Shown in pieces: positions 13,046 through 24,117 of a DNA stretch of 64,000 bases. Positions within the stretch are counted from its first letter, which is position 1; each line of letters starts with the position of its first letter. The notes beneath the pieces are model-generated. The model was given only the letters and a program-made list of their open reading frames with translations, made no database searches and had not been told where the DNA came from. The position numbers and the translations under genes are program-made. The DNA is taken from assembly GCF_018320785.1 (NCBI RefSeq), contig NC_054870.1:2857199-2921198 (forward strand), written 5' to 3'. Source of the stretch: Cheilinus undulatus. Lineage: Eukaryota > Chordata > Actinopteri > Labriformes > Labridae.

Positions 13046-13920
13046 TCCAAACCCAAGGCCCAGGGGCCAAATCCGGTCCATGGTACAGTTACACCCAGCC
13101 CACAAGATCATTCCTAATCTTATTATAACTGGCTCTAAAATGTGAGGTCTGCAGATTTCCTGTAGAATAAAAATGTAAACGTAACCTGGATGATGTGAAA
13201 TATCCTGAAGTCATAAACGTGTCAAAAAAAAATAAAGAGGAAAAATAACTAGATCAAAAGAAATGTGGGAAAATAAATTATATATATTAAAAAAATATAT
13301 ATATATATTATACAAATAAATTCATTTGTATTTTCATTTCATATTTTCAATTTTGCATTGAAAAATTATGGCTTCAACCTAATATGTTGACTTTTATTTC
13401 ATATTTTGACCATTTTTAATTTATTATTTTCACTTTTTGTCTCATGTTTTGACCTTTTCAACTAATGATTTTGACTTCCCATCTCATATTTTTAACTGTC
13501 AGTTGATTATTTTGACTTTTTATCTCACATGTTGACCTTTTCAATTGAATATTTGACTTTTTAGCCAATATTTTGACCTTTTAAATTTATGATTTTAACT
13601 TTCTATCTCATATTTTTAACTGTCAACTGATTATTATGACTTTTTATTTAATATTTTGGCCCTTTTAATTCATCATTTCAACCTTGATATCAAATTTTAA
13701 CCTCTAAGGTGCACCATTTTAAATTTTAAGCCATATTTTTGCCTTGAAAATATGACTGTGACTTTATTTTTTCATATATTCGCCTACTTAAAGCACTATT
13801 TTAACATTTAATTTTGTGTTTTGACCTTTTGAAACAAATAAGTTTGACTTTATATCTCAGATTTTGAGCCTTAACTTATCATTTTGACTTTTTAAATCTC
13901 AGAATCATTTATCATCACTG
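13046..13920. repeat. Degenerate T-rich repeats after a hAT-like start
   Basis: The segment opens with AAGGCCCAGGGGCCAAATCC, a block typical of the ends of fish hAT-like elements. From about 13330 to 13890 it consists of imperfect repetitions of TTTTGACTTTTTATCTCATA and TTTTAACTGTCAATTGATTA-type phrases, about 25-60 bases apart. No protein is encoded. Confidence 0.55.
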
Positions 13921-14459
13921 TTAACTTTTTTTCCCCTATAGTTAATTACTGGAGAAAAATCATGCTGACAGATAAATGTGGACCCTGTTAGGCCTACAGG
14001 TCAGACCTTAACTCAGAATCCGGCCAGGTTAGAAGTCATTGTCAGATCTCAGAAACTGTATAGAGGAGTGTTTCGTGGACTCAGTAGAGAATGCTGAGGT
14101 TCTCTTTGATTGGGATATTTTACAATTCTTTTACAGAGGAGCTTTTCAGGCATACAGTTTACAATCATTAGTGTTAGGTTTGATGCATTTCTAAATGAAT
14201 ACATGATCAAAATGTACCCAAGAAAGTAACAATCCTGTAAGAAAATGCTAAAAAGGCAAAGAATTAGAAAAAAATAATCATGGGGGGAGGGGAAGGTATT
14301 TGTTATATTGCAATACTGCATCGGAGTTTCAACAAAATTCACTGACATAATCCACTGGTAGATCACACACTACAGGCATGTTACATCTAAATAAGCATAG
14401 ATCTCATTCAGGGTGGCTGGAGCCTATCCCAGCTGGTTAGTATTCAAATATATTTGTGT
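13921..14459. other. Spacer with no recognised gene
   Basis: A minus-strand frame of 105 codons (14049-14366) has no recognisable domain and probably arises by chance. A short block near 14408-14440 (GGTGGCTGGAGCCTATCCCA) is a fragment common in fish repeats. Confidence 0.4.
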
Positions 14460-15354
14460 TAGGGCTGTCAAAAGATTCACATTTTAATCTCAAATAATTG
14501 CAGAATTTGTGCCGCTACTCCCACCCTTTTTATTGCATTTTAAAATTCCACTTTTTTGCATTTTAACCTGTTTTTTCTTTACCACAGAAAAGGAACTTAT
14601 TTTGGATTTAAAATAATAAGAAAACAGTAAAAGGTTCAGATGACTTTTACTAGTCTACTGAAAGTCTGAGTGAAAGTGGAGAAAGTCTTTTAAAGAGAAA
14701 TGAGACCTTAAGGAGCAGTGGGGGACTTATTTTACAGCTCCATGGCTGCAGGGAGACGCTGATGCACCTTAGCCAGTGTGTTTGTAGGGACAATAAAACA
14801 TGCGATTAATTGCAATTAAAAAATATTAGTGCATTACACTGTTAATTTTTTCAACTAAGACTATGACTAATAAAGTTTGTTGACCTTTTTCCATGAGAAA
14901 GACTAGATGGAGACAAGACAAAAATAGATCTGTTATGATTGAAACTGACTGAAGTAAGTTTAGTTTCCATCAAGATGACTAAAACTAGACTAAAAAGTCA
15001 TTTAGTTTTCGTCAGACATTCAGACTCTGATATTTCTCCACTGTGGGTAAATCTGTCAACATACATCTGTAGCTATTCTGCTTCTCAGCTGTAGAAAGTA
15101 GGAACCCTGATTTGGTAGAGTGCACCAAAGACTCTACCATGATTTGGTACCAGATTTAGGCAAGAGAATAAAAGTTAAGACTAAAATCAAAGGACTTTCT
15201 ACGGACTAAAACGAGACTAAAACTAGAAAGGATAGAAATGTGACTGAAATTAAAAGAGATGTAATCTAAAGACGACAACAGCTGTCCAAATTAACACTGG
15301 TGAATTAAATGTGGCCCTTACTCAGATTTAACTCAATTAATTTTGACAGCCTTA
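14460..15354. mobile_element. hAT-like non-autonomous element
   Basis: The ends form a 14-bp inverted repeat: TAGGGCTGTCAAAA at 14460 and TTTTGACAGCCTTA ending at 15354, with one mismatch. The flanking octamers (ATTTGTGT and GTTTATAT) differ by three transitions and could be an old 8-bp target duplication. The interior has ACTAAAAC/ACTAGAC-type repeated phrases and no transposase frame. Confidence 0.6.
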
Positions 15355-15829
15355 GTTTATATACAAATGGGGATGAAATTATTTGCCCCCCTAAAAATTT
15401 TCAGTTTTTCCCAAGAGCTGGCAAACAATGCCAGGAGTTTTTCCCTTTTTCCCAAACATCCATGTTTTATTTTGGACACTTACATTATTTTTCTTTGCAC
15501 ACAGAAACAGAATTATTTCACAGCCAAAAACTGAAATTATTAGCCCCCTTTAGAAAGGACTGTTTTGCTGAGCCATAGCACAGACCACTGTTGTTTAATG
15601 ATGGTCTTTAACTTTACAAAGTTAAAAAAAGGTAGAATCACGTTAAAACTGAGTGCTATCTTCACATTTACACACTCCATATAAAAACCTGTTGATACTC
15701 AGTTTTAATGTAGAACAATTTAAGGAATTTTGCAGGGTTTGTCCCCGGAGGATAACGATAATGGGTTTTTTGTGTAACAAATCTAAGGAACCCCTGGTCT
15801 TAAACCTTGTGAGTCATGAAATTTTATTT
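15355..15829. mobile_element. Tc1/mariner-like fragment
   Basis: Contains GATGAAATTATTTGCCCCCC (15371) and TGAAATTATTAGCCCCCTTT (15532), phrases found in the end repeats of fish Tc1/mariner elements. No transposase frame remains and end points are unclear. Confidence 0.4.
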
Positions 15830-15833
15830 TTAA

Positions 15834-17214
15834 CCCTCAGGCATCACTTTAATTTGCTACCCTTTAAAGCCATTAAGGACAAAAACGTCCACTTCCAAAA
15901 AACTGCTATGAAAACTTAACAGATTCATATTTTTTATTTTTTTATTTTTTTTGCATAAGTCTCTTAAACAACTTCAGCTGTGCTCAGAACCACCAAATAT
16001 TCAATCATTTTGAGGATTTTAACCTTTCAAATGCCAGTTTGATGACCTAAAGTCAATGTTGTTTTTTATGAAAAAGGTGAAAAAATGTGAAATCTTCCTA
16101 AAACCAAATCTTGGATGGCTGAGGCATTATTTCTAAATCCAGCTTGATTATGATGGAATAATTAGCCAAAATATTGACTTTGATGCATTTTTAGTTTTTG
16201 TGTAGCATCTGATTTAAAATGTCCTACCCTTTCAAATCATTAAGGACAAAAATGTCCACTTCCAAAAATGCCAATATAAACAGTATACATTAATATTTTT
16301 TTCTGCTTTTTTGGTCAAACCTTTTGATCAACTTCAGTTCTGATTAAAACAATCAATTATTGAATAGTTTTCAGGATTTTAACCCTTTAAATTCCAGTGT
16401 GATTACAGGATGGTCATATTTTTTCTAAAAAAACAAACCCACACACAAGAGTAATTATTTTCCAGATAACATAAGTCAGTGGGTGGGGGGTGTTTTTAAA
16501 TCAGTCCTGGGTACGTCAAACATTAGCCCAAATATTGACTTTGATGCATTATTAGTTTTTGCGAAGCATCTGATTTAAAATGTAAAACCCTTTCAAGTCA
16601 CTTGTGGATGAAAAAGGTCCCAATGACTCCCATTCAAACCATGTTTTTTGATCTCATAGCCATTGCATGATATCTGTCATTTTTTATGTTCATCACTAAA
16701 ATCAGTCATTTCCCCATTATAGGCCTATGCATGAAAAGCCTGTCATTTCATTAGTTTGTGTGCTTGAGTTATTGAGCTTATTAGGCTATTTCAAGATAGT
16801 GTTTGTGTGTCTGCGTGTGTGCATGTGTGTCATGTGTCTTTGAATCAGACAGATCGACAGCTTGACCTCAAACCTTACTCAGGTCACACATGCACTTCAA
16901 GGAGTTTGCTGTGGAGAAAACCAAAACAATGCTTAGGGAGTTTATGCACCTGCTTGGATTCCTGTCAGAAACTGTGTGTGGCTTGGCTATCTGGACATTT
17001 TATTCCTTCTGCACCTTTATAGGGTAGTACATTTGTTTCAGTGATCTCCTGACCTATTAAAGCAATTGAAATTTGAATTCAAAAATTTGCCTAGAAAGGA
17101 ACTTTGTTGCAAAAAATTTGATCATATGCACTAACTCAGCCAACATGGTGAGCTGAGAAAGAAGAAAAATGTGCCCAAATGGACAAAAATGTCCCTCTAG
17201 TGATGCCTAAAGGG
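15834..17214. mobile_element. piggyBac-like non-autonomous element (1381 bp)
   Basis: The left end reads CCCTCAGGCATCACT and the right end, read on the minus strand, CCCTTTAGGCATCACT. Both are bordered by TTAA (15830-15833 and 17215-17218), the target duplication used by piggyBac transposases, whose ends begin CCY. The interior contains a duplicated block: GACTTTGATGCATT followed by GCATCTGATTTAAAATG occurs at about 16175 and again about 362 bp later, and a GGACAAAAAYGTCCACTTCC block occurs at about 15879 and 16243. There is no transposase, so it would need to be moved in trans. Confidence 0.75.
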
Positions 17215-17218
17215 TTAA

Positions 17219-18248
17219 AAGAAACATAAGTATAGGACTGCAACAGTATGTGCAAGTGTAAAAGATATTTGTTAACAGTCCAGATAGCTTGCTCACACTT
17301 AAAACTAAAGGGGTGAAGAAAACTGAGTTATGTCATGTTTTTAAGACCTACCAGCAGAGAAGGACCTGCAGGTTGGTGAGCCTTGGTTTAGAGGGCTCAT
17401 TTTAAAACCCTGCAAGCTTTAAGGCCTGTAATACTCGTTTCAGCATCTTCTGTGGACATAGATCAACAAAGGTTCACTTTCAGCTTCAGGAACATTTCTG
17501 TAGAAAAATAAGTATAACAGTTAGCACACTCCTCTGTGGGTAATATAGGACATTTGCCTTGTTATTTATATTCTAAGACTAAAACAAAATGTAGTTCATT
17601 CAAAATTTTTATTTGGACAGAAAAAACTGGATTGCAATTATTAGAAACAACAAAATCAAGGGAAATTGCAATATTAGACCAACAGGTAAGAGTATATCAC
17701 AGGTCAGTAACACTAAATGTACTGTTAAATTACTGCCACCATATCATTAGAAGAACGCTAACTGCAATAAATTCAAACAGAGATTAGTGCTTTGTCTGGT
17801 ACACAGTCTACATTCCTAACCCACCAAGCAACAGTGAGACGAACGCCTTAACAAAACAGTTACTGCAGCACACAATGATTAGAACATTTCAGAGCAATGC
17901 AAGCTTTAGGACTCCTACTCCTTCAATTTACAGCATAAAGATAACTGTTTTTAACTATGAGTAAAAAACTGTATTTTAGACTACATAAAATCTGTTAACC
18001 AAGATTTTCTTGTCTTGTCATGTAAAAGAAGGAGCTTATGTAATAAATCAGGCTGTAAAAGGACCTTTTTTTTTTAGATTCTTGGTAAGCTTGAAACAAA
18101 TGTGGGCTCTCTCTTTTAGGAGAAAAGGTTAAATACTCTTGTATTTACACACCCACTCGCTCTGTGTACAGCAAAAAAATTCTGTTGAACATTTTATCTC
18201 GACTCAGTTCAACATGACAAAAACTACATTAGAGTGGCAGAGCCAGAT
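17219..18248 (-). other. fignl1 3' flank, probable 3' UTR
   Basis: No gene is visible. The part adjoining the fignl1 stop codon is expected to be its 3' UTR, since fignl1 reads leftward into it. A minus-strand AATAAA (TTTATT on plus) at about 17608 is one candidate polyadenylation signal, but I cannot tell which is used. Confidence 0.4.
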
Positions 18249-20189
18249 CTAACGTCCACATCCAAAAGTCTTATTCCACTCTTCATAAAGCTCCAAGTCT
18301 TTCGATGACACACTGGGCCGTACCGTCCTCAGGGCTTCCTGGAAGTCACTGTAGAGGATTGGTCTCACCTCATCTGCAGTAATCGTGGCGATGTCACTGA
18401 GCTGGATGCTGCGGATTGGCCCCAGTGCTGCTTCTTTACACAGATGAGTCATATCAGCTCCAGAGAAGCCCTCTGTAGCCGTCACCACACTCTCCAGCTC
18501 TGACTCTCTCAGCTGGTTCTTCTCTCGAGCCATGAGGTTGGTCACTATCTGCCATCGCGCGGTGGCTTCAGGCAGCGGGATGTATAACCTTTTAGCCAGG
18601 CGTCGCCGCGCAGCCTCATCTATCTCTTGCGGCCGGTTGGTGGCACCTACCACCAGAATGCGGTCTTCTGCAGCCGTGGCTGCCCCGTCCAGCTGGACCA
18701 GGAACTCTGTCTTTATCCTGCGTGATGAGTCATGCTCCCCGTCTGTGCGCTGGGACAACAGTGAGTCAATTTCATCGATGAAAATGACAGCAGGCTGGTG
18801 GCAGCGTGCAATGGCAAACAGGGCCCTCACCATTTTTTCTCCTTCGCCCACCCATTTGGACGTGAGCGATGAAGCGCTGATGCTAAAGAAGGTGGCACCG
18901 GACTGGCAAGCTATGCATTTTCCTATCAGAGTTTTTCCAGTACCTGGGGGTCCAAACAGCAGGATTCCTTTAGGTGGACCACGGAGGCCAGTAAAAATAT
19001 CAGGTCGCAGCATGGGCCAAACCACAATCTCCTTAATTGTGGTCTTTGCAAACTCCAGGCCTGCTATGTCATCCCAAGCAACAGGGGGTCCGTGATCCAT
19101 GATCTCACTCATGATGAGCTCGACAATCTTTGGCTCAAAGTTTTTCAGACGCTCATCCAGAATCTGAGGTTCCCCAGCAGAATCCCGGCTCGCCCCACCT
19201 TCTTCCTCTCCTTGTCGTGGCATAGGTGACACAAATTTAGAAAATGCCCCTCGGGGTCTGTTAGCACCCAGAGATTTCTTAACAGCTGCTGACATACCGG
19301 CGCTCTGACCTCTCTGGGGTTGCTGCGAATGCTTTTTCTGCTGATCAACGATGAACTGCTCACGAGCGGTTTTGAAACTGCTCCCACCTCGTGGCTCATT
19401 GCTTGCTTGCCCTCTGTGTTGCCCCCTTCCACCATCCCCGGCGTCTGGGCTGTAAAAATTCTTACGTTTAGCAGGGTTGGAGCTGGAAAAGACAGAGGGC
19501 TGATGATTTTGTGTGCCGTTTGCAGGGCCTGGGTTGCCCTGCGGAAGAGTCGCAGAAGGATGACTAAACACTGACTGTGGTCTAGCTGGGGGTCGGAAGA
19601 ATGAATTTGAATTACCTGAGATACCCTCAGAGCTTCTCGGCCTTTCTGGCATAAAATTAGAAGCAGGATTACTGGGGGTGTTATAATCTATTTTTTTAGG
19701 CTGTGGTGTGACTGTAGGTTTAAATAACGCAGCATCTGATCTGACAGCAGTTAATGGAGCAGACAAAGGGTTTCCTTTGCTCTCTTGCCCAACACATATG
19801 TTTGCATCTTCTGATGCCACCAGGGAGCCTCCTCCCACCGCCTGAATCATCTTCTTCACACTTGGTAGCTCCATCACATTCTCCGCAGTCAGGGAGGACT
19901 CCCATTTGTCACTGTAGTTCCTCTGACTGCGGGCCAGATGCAGTGCGCTCTCTGCATAGTTGTTGAGCCCTTTGCAGGGGTCATCCGAGTCCAGGACTGC
20001 AGCATAGCGCTCCGAGTAGGTCCTAAGCAGGCTGTCCATGCCTGCCTGAGAGACCTGGGAGCTTGCCCATGCATACTGAATGGAGAGGATGTGGGCCCGG
20101 TAGGCATCGGCCGTCTGTTCAGGTGTACAGCTGCCAGATGAAATGTCAAAGGACCTCCTTTGCCACTCGTCCAGGTGTGCACCACTCAT
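18249..20189 (-). CDS. fignl1: Fidgetin-like protein 1 (FIGNL1), AAA ATPase
   Basis: A 646-residue protein in a single coding exon, as in other vertebrate FIGNL1 genes (human about 674). The family is a hexameric meiotic-clade AAA ATPase, related to katanin, spastin and fidgetin, that binds RAD51 in homologous recombination and removes it from DNA. Visible parts: a conserved N-terminal region (about 1-115); a disordered, Ser/Pro/Asn-rich middle; a RAD51-binding FKTA motif at 272-275; and the AAA core from about 365, with Walker A GPPGTGKT at 413-420, pore-loop KWVGEGEK at 445-452, Walker B VIFIDEID at 468-475, sensor GATNRP at 515-520 and arginine fingers RRR at 528-530. A Vps4-type C-terminal helix region ends in KTFGCGR. 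All catalytic residues are present. The start is chosen because an AG splice acceptor lies 17 bases upstream (20207-20208). Confidence 0.97.
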   Translation of the reverse strand: MSGAHLDEWQRRSFDISSGSCTPEQTADAYRAHILSIQYAWASSQVSQAGMDSLLRTYSERYAAVLDSDDPCKGLNNYAESALHLARSQRNYSDKWESSLTAENVMELPSVKKMIQAVGGGSLVASEDANICVGQESKGNPLSAPLTAVRSDAALFKPTVTPQPKKIDYNTPSNPASNFMPERPRSSEGISGNSNSFFRPPARPQSVFSHPSATLPQGNPGPANGTQNHQPSVFSSSNPAKRKNFYSPDAGDGGRGQHRGQASNEPRGGSSFKTAREQFIVDQQKKHSQQPQRGQSAGMSAAVKKSLGANRPRGAFSKFVSPMPRQGEEEGGASRDSAGEPQILDERLKNFEPKIVELIMSEIMDHGPPVAWDDIAGLEFAKTTIKEIVVWPMLRPDIFTGLRGPPKGILLFGPPGTGKTLIGKCIACQSGATFFSISASSLTSKWVGEGEKMVRALFAIARCHQPAVIFIDEIDSLLSQRTDGEHDSSRRIKTEFLVQLDGAATAAEDRILVVGATNRPQEIDEAARRRLAKRLYIPLPEATARWQIVTNLMAREKNQLRESELESVVTATEGFSGADMTHLCKEAALGPIRSIQLSDIATITADEVRPILYSDFQEALRTVRPSVSSKDLELYEEWNKTFGCGR

Positions 20190-22900
20190 GCCTGGCCTGC
20201 TCCAGTCTGGTGAAGAAGAGGGGGCAAAAGTTATTAAAAATACATGTCCTCAGGAAAGGCAAAGGCTGACATCACCCCTGACCCATAAATAGGAAGAAAG
20301 TTACATTTTTTACTCTAAGGTCTGTTGTAGGCACTTGATACAGGAATCCAGCGGGTCAGTAAAACGGTTAATGAAGTTTGGGCTCTCCTCAGAACAGCCT
20401 TAAAAAATGGTCAACATTAAGACAGCACAGATTAAGGTCAACATTACAGCTCAAGCTTGAGAAATGCAGAACCACCTTCCTTGATTTTACTACTCAGGAT
20501 CAGTGGAAAGAGTTATAAGACTGTTGTATTCAAGTCAAAGAACAGTAACTCTGCTTAAAATGTACTTAAGAAGGATTACTGGCAAATAAATCTACTTAAG
20601 AAAAAGTTAAGAGTAGCCTAATTCCTTTGAAATTTACTTGAATAGTGAGTAGCTAATGAGGAGTTGTACAGTAAAATATGATCATTTGTTTTGGAAATAA
20701 CATGGAAAGCCATCCATCAGGGAGCGATAAAGGGGAAAGCTTTCTGCCAGAAAGTTTCTGGGGCCCTGCCACATTAGAGGGCATATGAAGGTTGGAAAAA
20801 CTACATAATAACCACAACACTTTCACAAAACATACTTAAACATCCTTAATAAAGCAACAAAAATGCACCCTTTTTCTTCATTCCTTCAAAAATATCTACT
20901 GGAAAAGAGGACAAGAAAAGGAGCCATAAGGGTTAGGGTTAGCACAACGCTGTTTGCAGATATTTACAAATTAATTTTAGCCAATGCTAAAATTGATAGT
21001 GATATTTAAATATTGTCTAACTCTAAAACTTTAGACCTTTAAGTAGGGCTGGGCAATTAATGACATATTAGATTAACTCGCAATATGGCCTGCTGCAATT
21101 TTCAAATCGCAGAAGTTGCAATATTTCTTTAACCTGAATTTTGAGTCAGAATACCAGTTTAAAAGTTTTTTTGCAGCGTAAATGTCATGCATTACATATC
21201 ATGCAATCATTCAAGACCCATTTTTAGAGAAGTCTAAAAAAATCCTACTTTCTTTTTCATTTTTGTACATTTTTCTGAATTATGAGGACGACATAAAAAA
21301 TAATCATTCCCTTCAAGACAACAATTCATATCCAATTTGCAATACAAGTCAAAATCATCACAATTACATATTTTTTCAAAATTGCTCAGCCCTAGTTTTA
21401 TCTAATATTGTGCTGGTTGTAACATAGAAGTAATTTATTTATTGTTTGTGTTTGCTGGAAGATACATAATATGAGTAAGGAATAACTGCATATCAAATTG
21501 AAATCACACTATTGGGGGGGGGGGGGAATCACAATTAGATTATTATCCCAAATCGTTCAGCCCTACCTTTAAGCACAATTCAAAGTTTGAGGCTGAACAA
21601 ATTAACAACCTTCAGTCCTTAAAAATACATTTGAAGAATGAGGATGAACAAAGAACAAGAAATAACTGATGCATGCCTGTCTGTTCTGCCTTAAACTCCA
21701 TTCTCATAATCGCCTATAATGTAGATAACATTGTCCATCCCTCATGCATTGATACTATTAAATCAGATCGAAGGAGGGCCCTTTAACTGAGTCTATGAGG
21801 AGCCCAGGATTTTCTGTGGATGGGCCTCACACCATGAGAATATAATTCTCCAACCAGGCTGTTCAGGTGAAGTCACACCTTTATGATGGAGTAAAATGCA
21901 ACAGCTGTTCTGGGATTTAAGGTGGAATCACTCTCTCTCTGTGTGCTATGGACTGTCATGATAGAACGACAGATCCTCCATGTTTGGCTTAAGGACTATT
22001 TTCTAAATCAGTAATTGATGCTTTTTAAAATGTCATGAAGTGCATACTTCTCTTAGACTTTATCCAAGTGAAAGTAAAATCACTGATTTCAAAATGTACT
22101 CAAAAAGTACTAATACAAAAAAATATCCAATTTAATTAAAACGTGTCAGTGTAATTAGTTGATTTGCTCACCTGCACTTCAGCCACCTGACGGAAGTAAT
22201 TGACTTTAAAACACCTCTATTTGTTACAGCTGACGAAACTGTAAATATGCAATCAATCTTAATGATGATGAGTTCATGTTAATGTGTATGAGTGTTTGGG
22301 GCGCATCTGCTGTGCAAATAGACTACTTAATGCATATTAATGACATGTGGCTGGTGTGCAAGAAGGAAATCAACTGTAGTGTCCCATAACTAAAGTCTTT
22401 TTAAACTGGTCAACAGTCCCTGGACTGGACTTTCACCAAGCTGCGGACATATGTGTGTCATCTAGATAAACAGCATGACAGGCAAAGTAACATAGTACTG
22501 GAGACGTCACTTACTATACGGTTATCTTCTTATATTGATACAAAAACATAGGTTTACAACGAAAAAAGACTCGTTTTCAAAGCTGATTCACTAACATGCC
22601 GCCTGGTCGTTCCCGCCTCTTGTTTCTTCCTCGCCCGTCATACTTCCTGCAACGTTCCAATTCGTTTTTCAAAACCCCACCTCGTATCACGATGACTTCC
22701 TGTGACAACATAAAGAGGCCTAGAAAAAACACAGACTCTACAGCTGTCCCGACTTTAACTCCTGATGAGACAGTTACGTAAAAATGCATGAAAATACGAG
22801 TAAACCACCACGCTCGGCCACAGCAAATTAACAACTTTAAAGTATTGGAACGCGACCCGTATTGGCACAACCAGGGGTGTTCCATTTACTCTCCAGTGTT
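20190..22900 (-). other. fignl1: fignl1 5' UTR exon and intron (predicted)
   Basis: On the minus strand a TTCTTCACCAG acceptor lies just before the coding exon, so 20190-20206 is 5' UTR. A consensus donor GTAAGT lies at 22514-22509 (minus), immediately left of a less AT-rich stretch, suggesting a non-coding first exon from about 22900 to 22515 and an intron of about 2.3 kb. The intron holds a hAT MITE (21044-21565). Nothing else was recognised in 20210-21043 or 21574-22500 except a short fragment near 20720 (GATAAAGGGGAAAGCTTTCT) that is repeated in similar form near 51305. Confidence 0.55.
21044..21565. mobile_element. hAT MITE, 522 bp, with 8-bp TSD
   Basis: Ends TAGGGCTGGGCAATTA and AATCGTTCAGCCCTA form an imperfect inverted repeat. 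The octamer CCTTTAAG flanks both sides exactly (21036-21043 and 21566-21573), the signature of hAT integration. The subterminal GATTAACTCGCAATAT is typical of this fish family; a second copy sits at 33564. It contains G13. Confidence 0.9.
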
Positions 22901-23948
22901 GCTGAGAAAGCGGAGACTTGAGGCGCTGTTTTAGCCTACGTTGTATGAGTATTCAAAAAACACGACCCTTCACGTCGATGTAGAAACTTTTAATCAATTA
23001 AAAACTCAAATATTCACGTCGACTTTGGTTTAACAGCAGAGTCGCAGCTAATGATATCATCGGAGGTCTTGGACGCCACCTTGTGGCCTCCACTGGCGTA
23101 AAAAATTAAAAAGGCAGTATGTCGTTTTATCGTGTTGCAATCTGGGAAGTGAAGTAAAATTGGAAATGGAAAGTTGTCGTTTATTGAATTCCATCGTACA
23201 ATCTCTTCAAATACATTGTATGCTGAAATTACTTGCATGTAAAGATGTGATAATTAAGTTTACAATTTAATGAAAGCCCTGAAAATATAAATACGCTTCA
23301 TTTGATCACACATAAACTACAATAACCACAACCGTTGAGCTTTTTGTTTATGCTGTCGACAGTGGATGACAGCGGCTGCTAAGCCTCTGAAAAGCATACG
23401 CCGCCGGTGTGCTTGTAAGGTGCTTGTATGCAATAGCTGTTAAACTATCTGGTTATTTTATTAACTTCTTTAATCCGCCATACTTGATTTTGGTCTTTGT
23501 CTCGAGGGAGGAACACCGGAAAAGTTTTCTTCATAACGGTTCACAGTTGTCGCAGTCCTTTAGCTCACGCTAAAACGGAGACGGGATGTAAATTAATCCA
23601 GACGGGACTAGCCCCTGGAGCCGCTAGCAGCAGTCAGTCACACCCTAGTCTGGGATTTTCGACTGATGTTGTCGGAATAACATAAAAACGCATGTTATGA
23701 TGTTTCATGTAAATTAATACTTGTGTAAGCCTTCTGTTTTGAGGCTCCAGGGCAATAGTTTGACTTTGCTAACTAAAAAGTGTGAGCTGTATATGACTGA
23801 CTCATCATCATGGCTCGGACAGAGGTGATGACCCTAGCCAGTCTGTCTGCTGCAGTTTCATCAAGATAGCCTCATAACTTGCTACAAAGCTAAGCTATTC
23901 AGCTCCAGTTGTTTTTATTCTACTATACCTAATAGTAAGTGTGGCATT
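22901..23948. promoter_or_regulatory. Divergent fignl1/ttl promoter region
   Basis: The region between the predicted fignl1 first exon (minus) and the ttl start codon (plus) has more CpG than its surroundings (for example 23330-23660) and no transposon signature. It must hold the start sites of both genes and the ttl 5' UTR. Exact start sites are not visible. A 74-codon minus frame at 23014-23238 has no recognised family. Confidence 0.6.
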
Positions 23949-24117
23949 ATGAATTCCCCAACCTACACATTTGTCACGCGTGACGACAACAGTACTGTTT
24001 ATGCGGAAGTTTCCAAAATCCTTCTTGGAACTGGACAGTGGAAGAAGCTAAAAAAGGACAATCCAAGGTTCAACTTGATGCTTGGTGAACGGAACAGACT
24101 GCCCTTTGGACGTCTAG
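23949..24117 (+). CDS. ttl: ttl coding exon 1
   Basis: Start codon with A at -3; codes residues 1-56 plus one base of the Gly codon, ending GGACGTCTAG before the donor GTAAAT. It carries the N-terminal [10 protein letters not shown]...[10 protein letters not shown] block and the strongly conserved [19 protein letters not shown]. Confidence 0.93.

Noticed and set aside
18532..19095. 187-codon plus-strand frame
   Set aside because: It is antisense to the conserved AAA domain of fignl1 and has no family features of its own.
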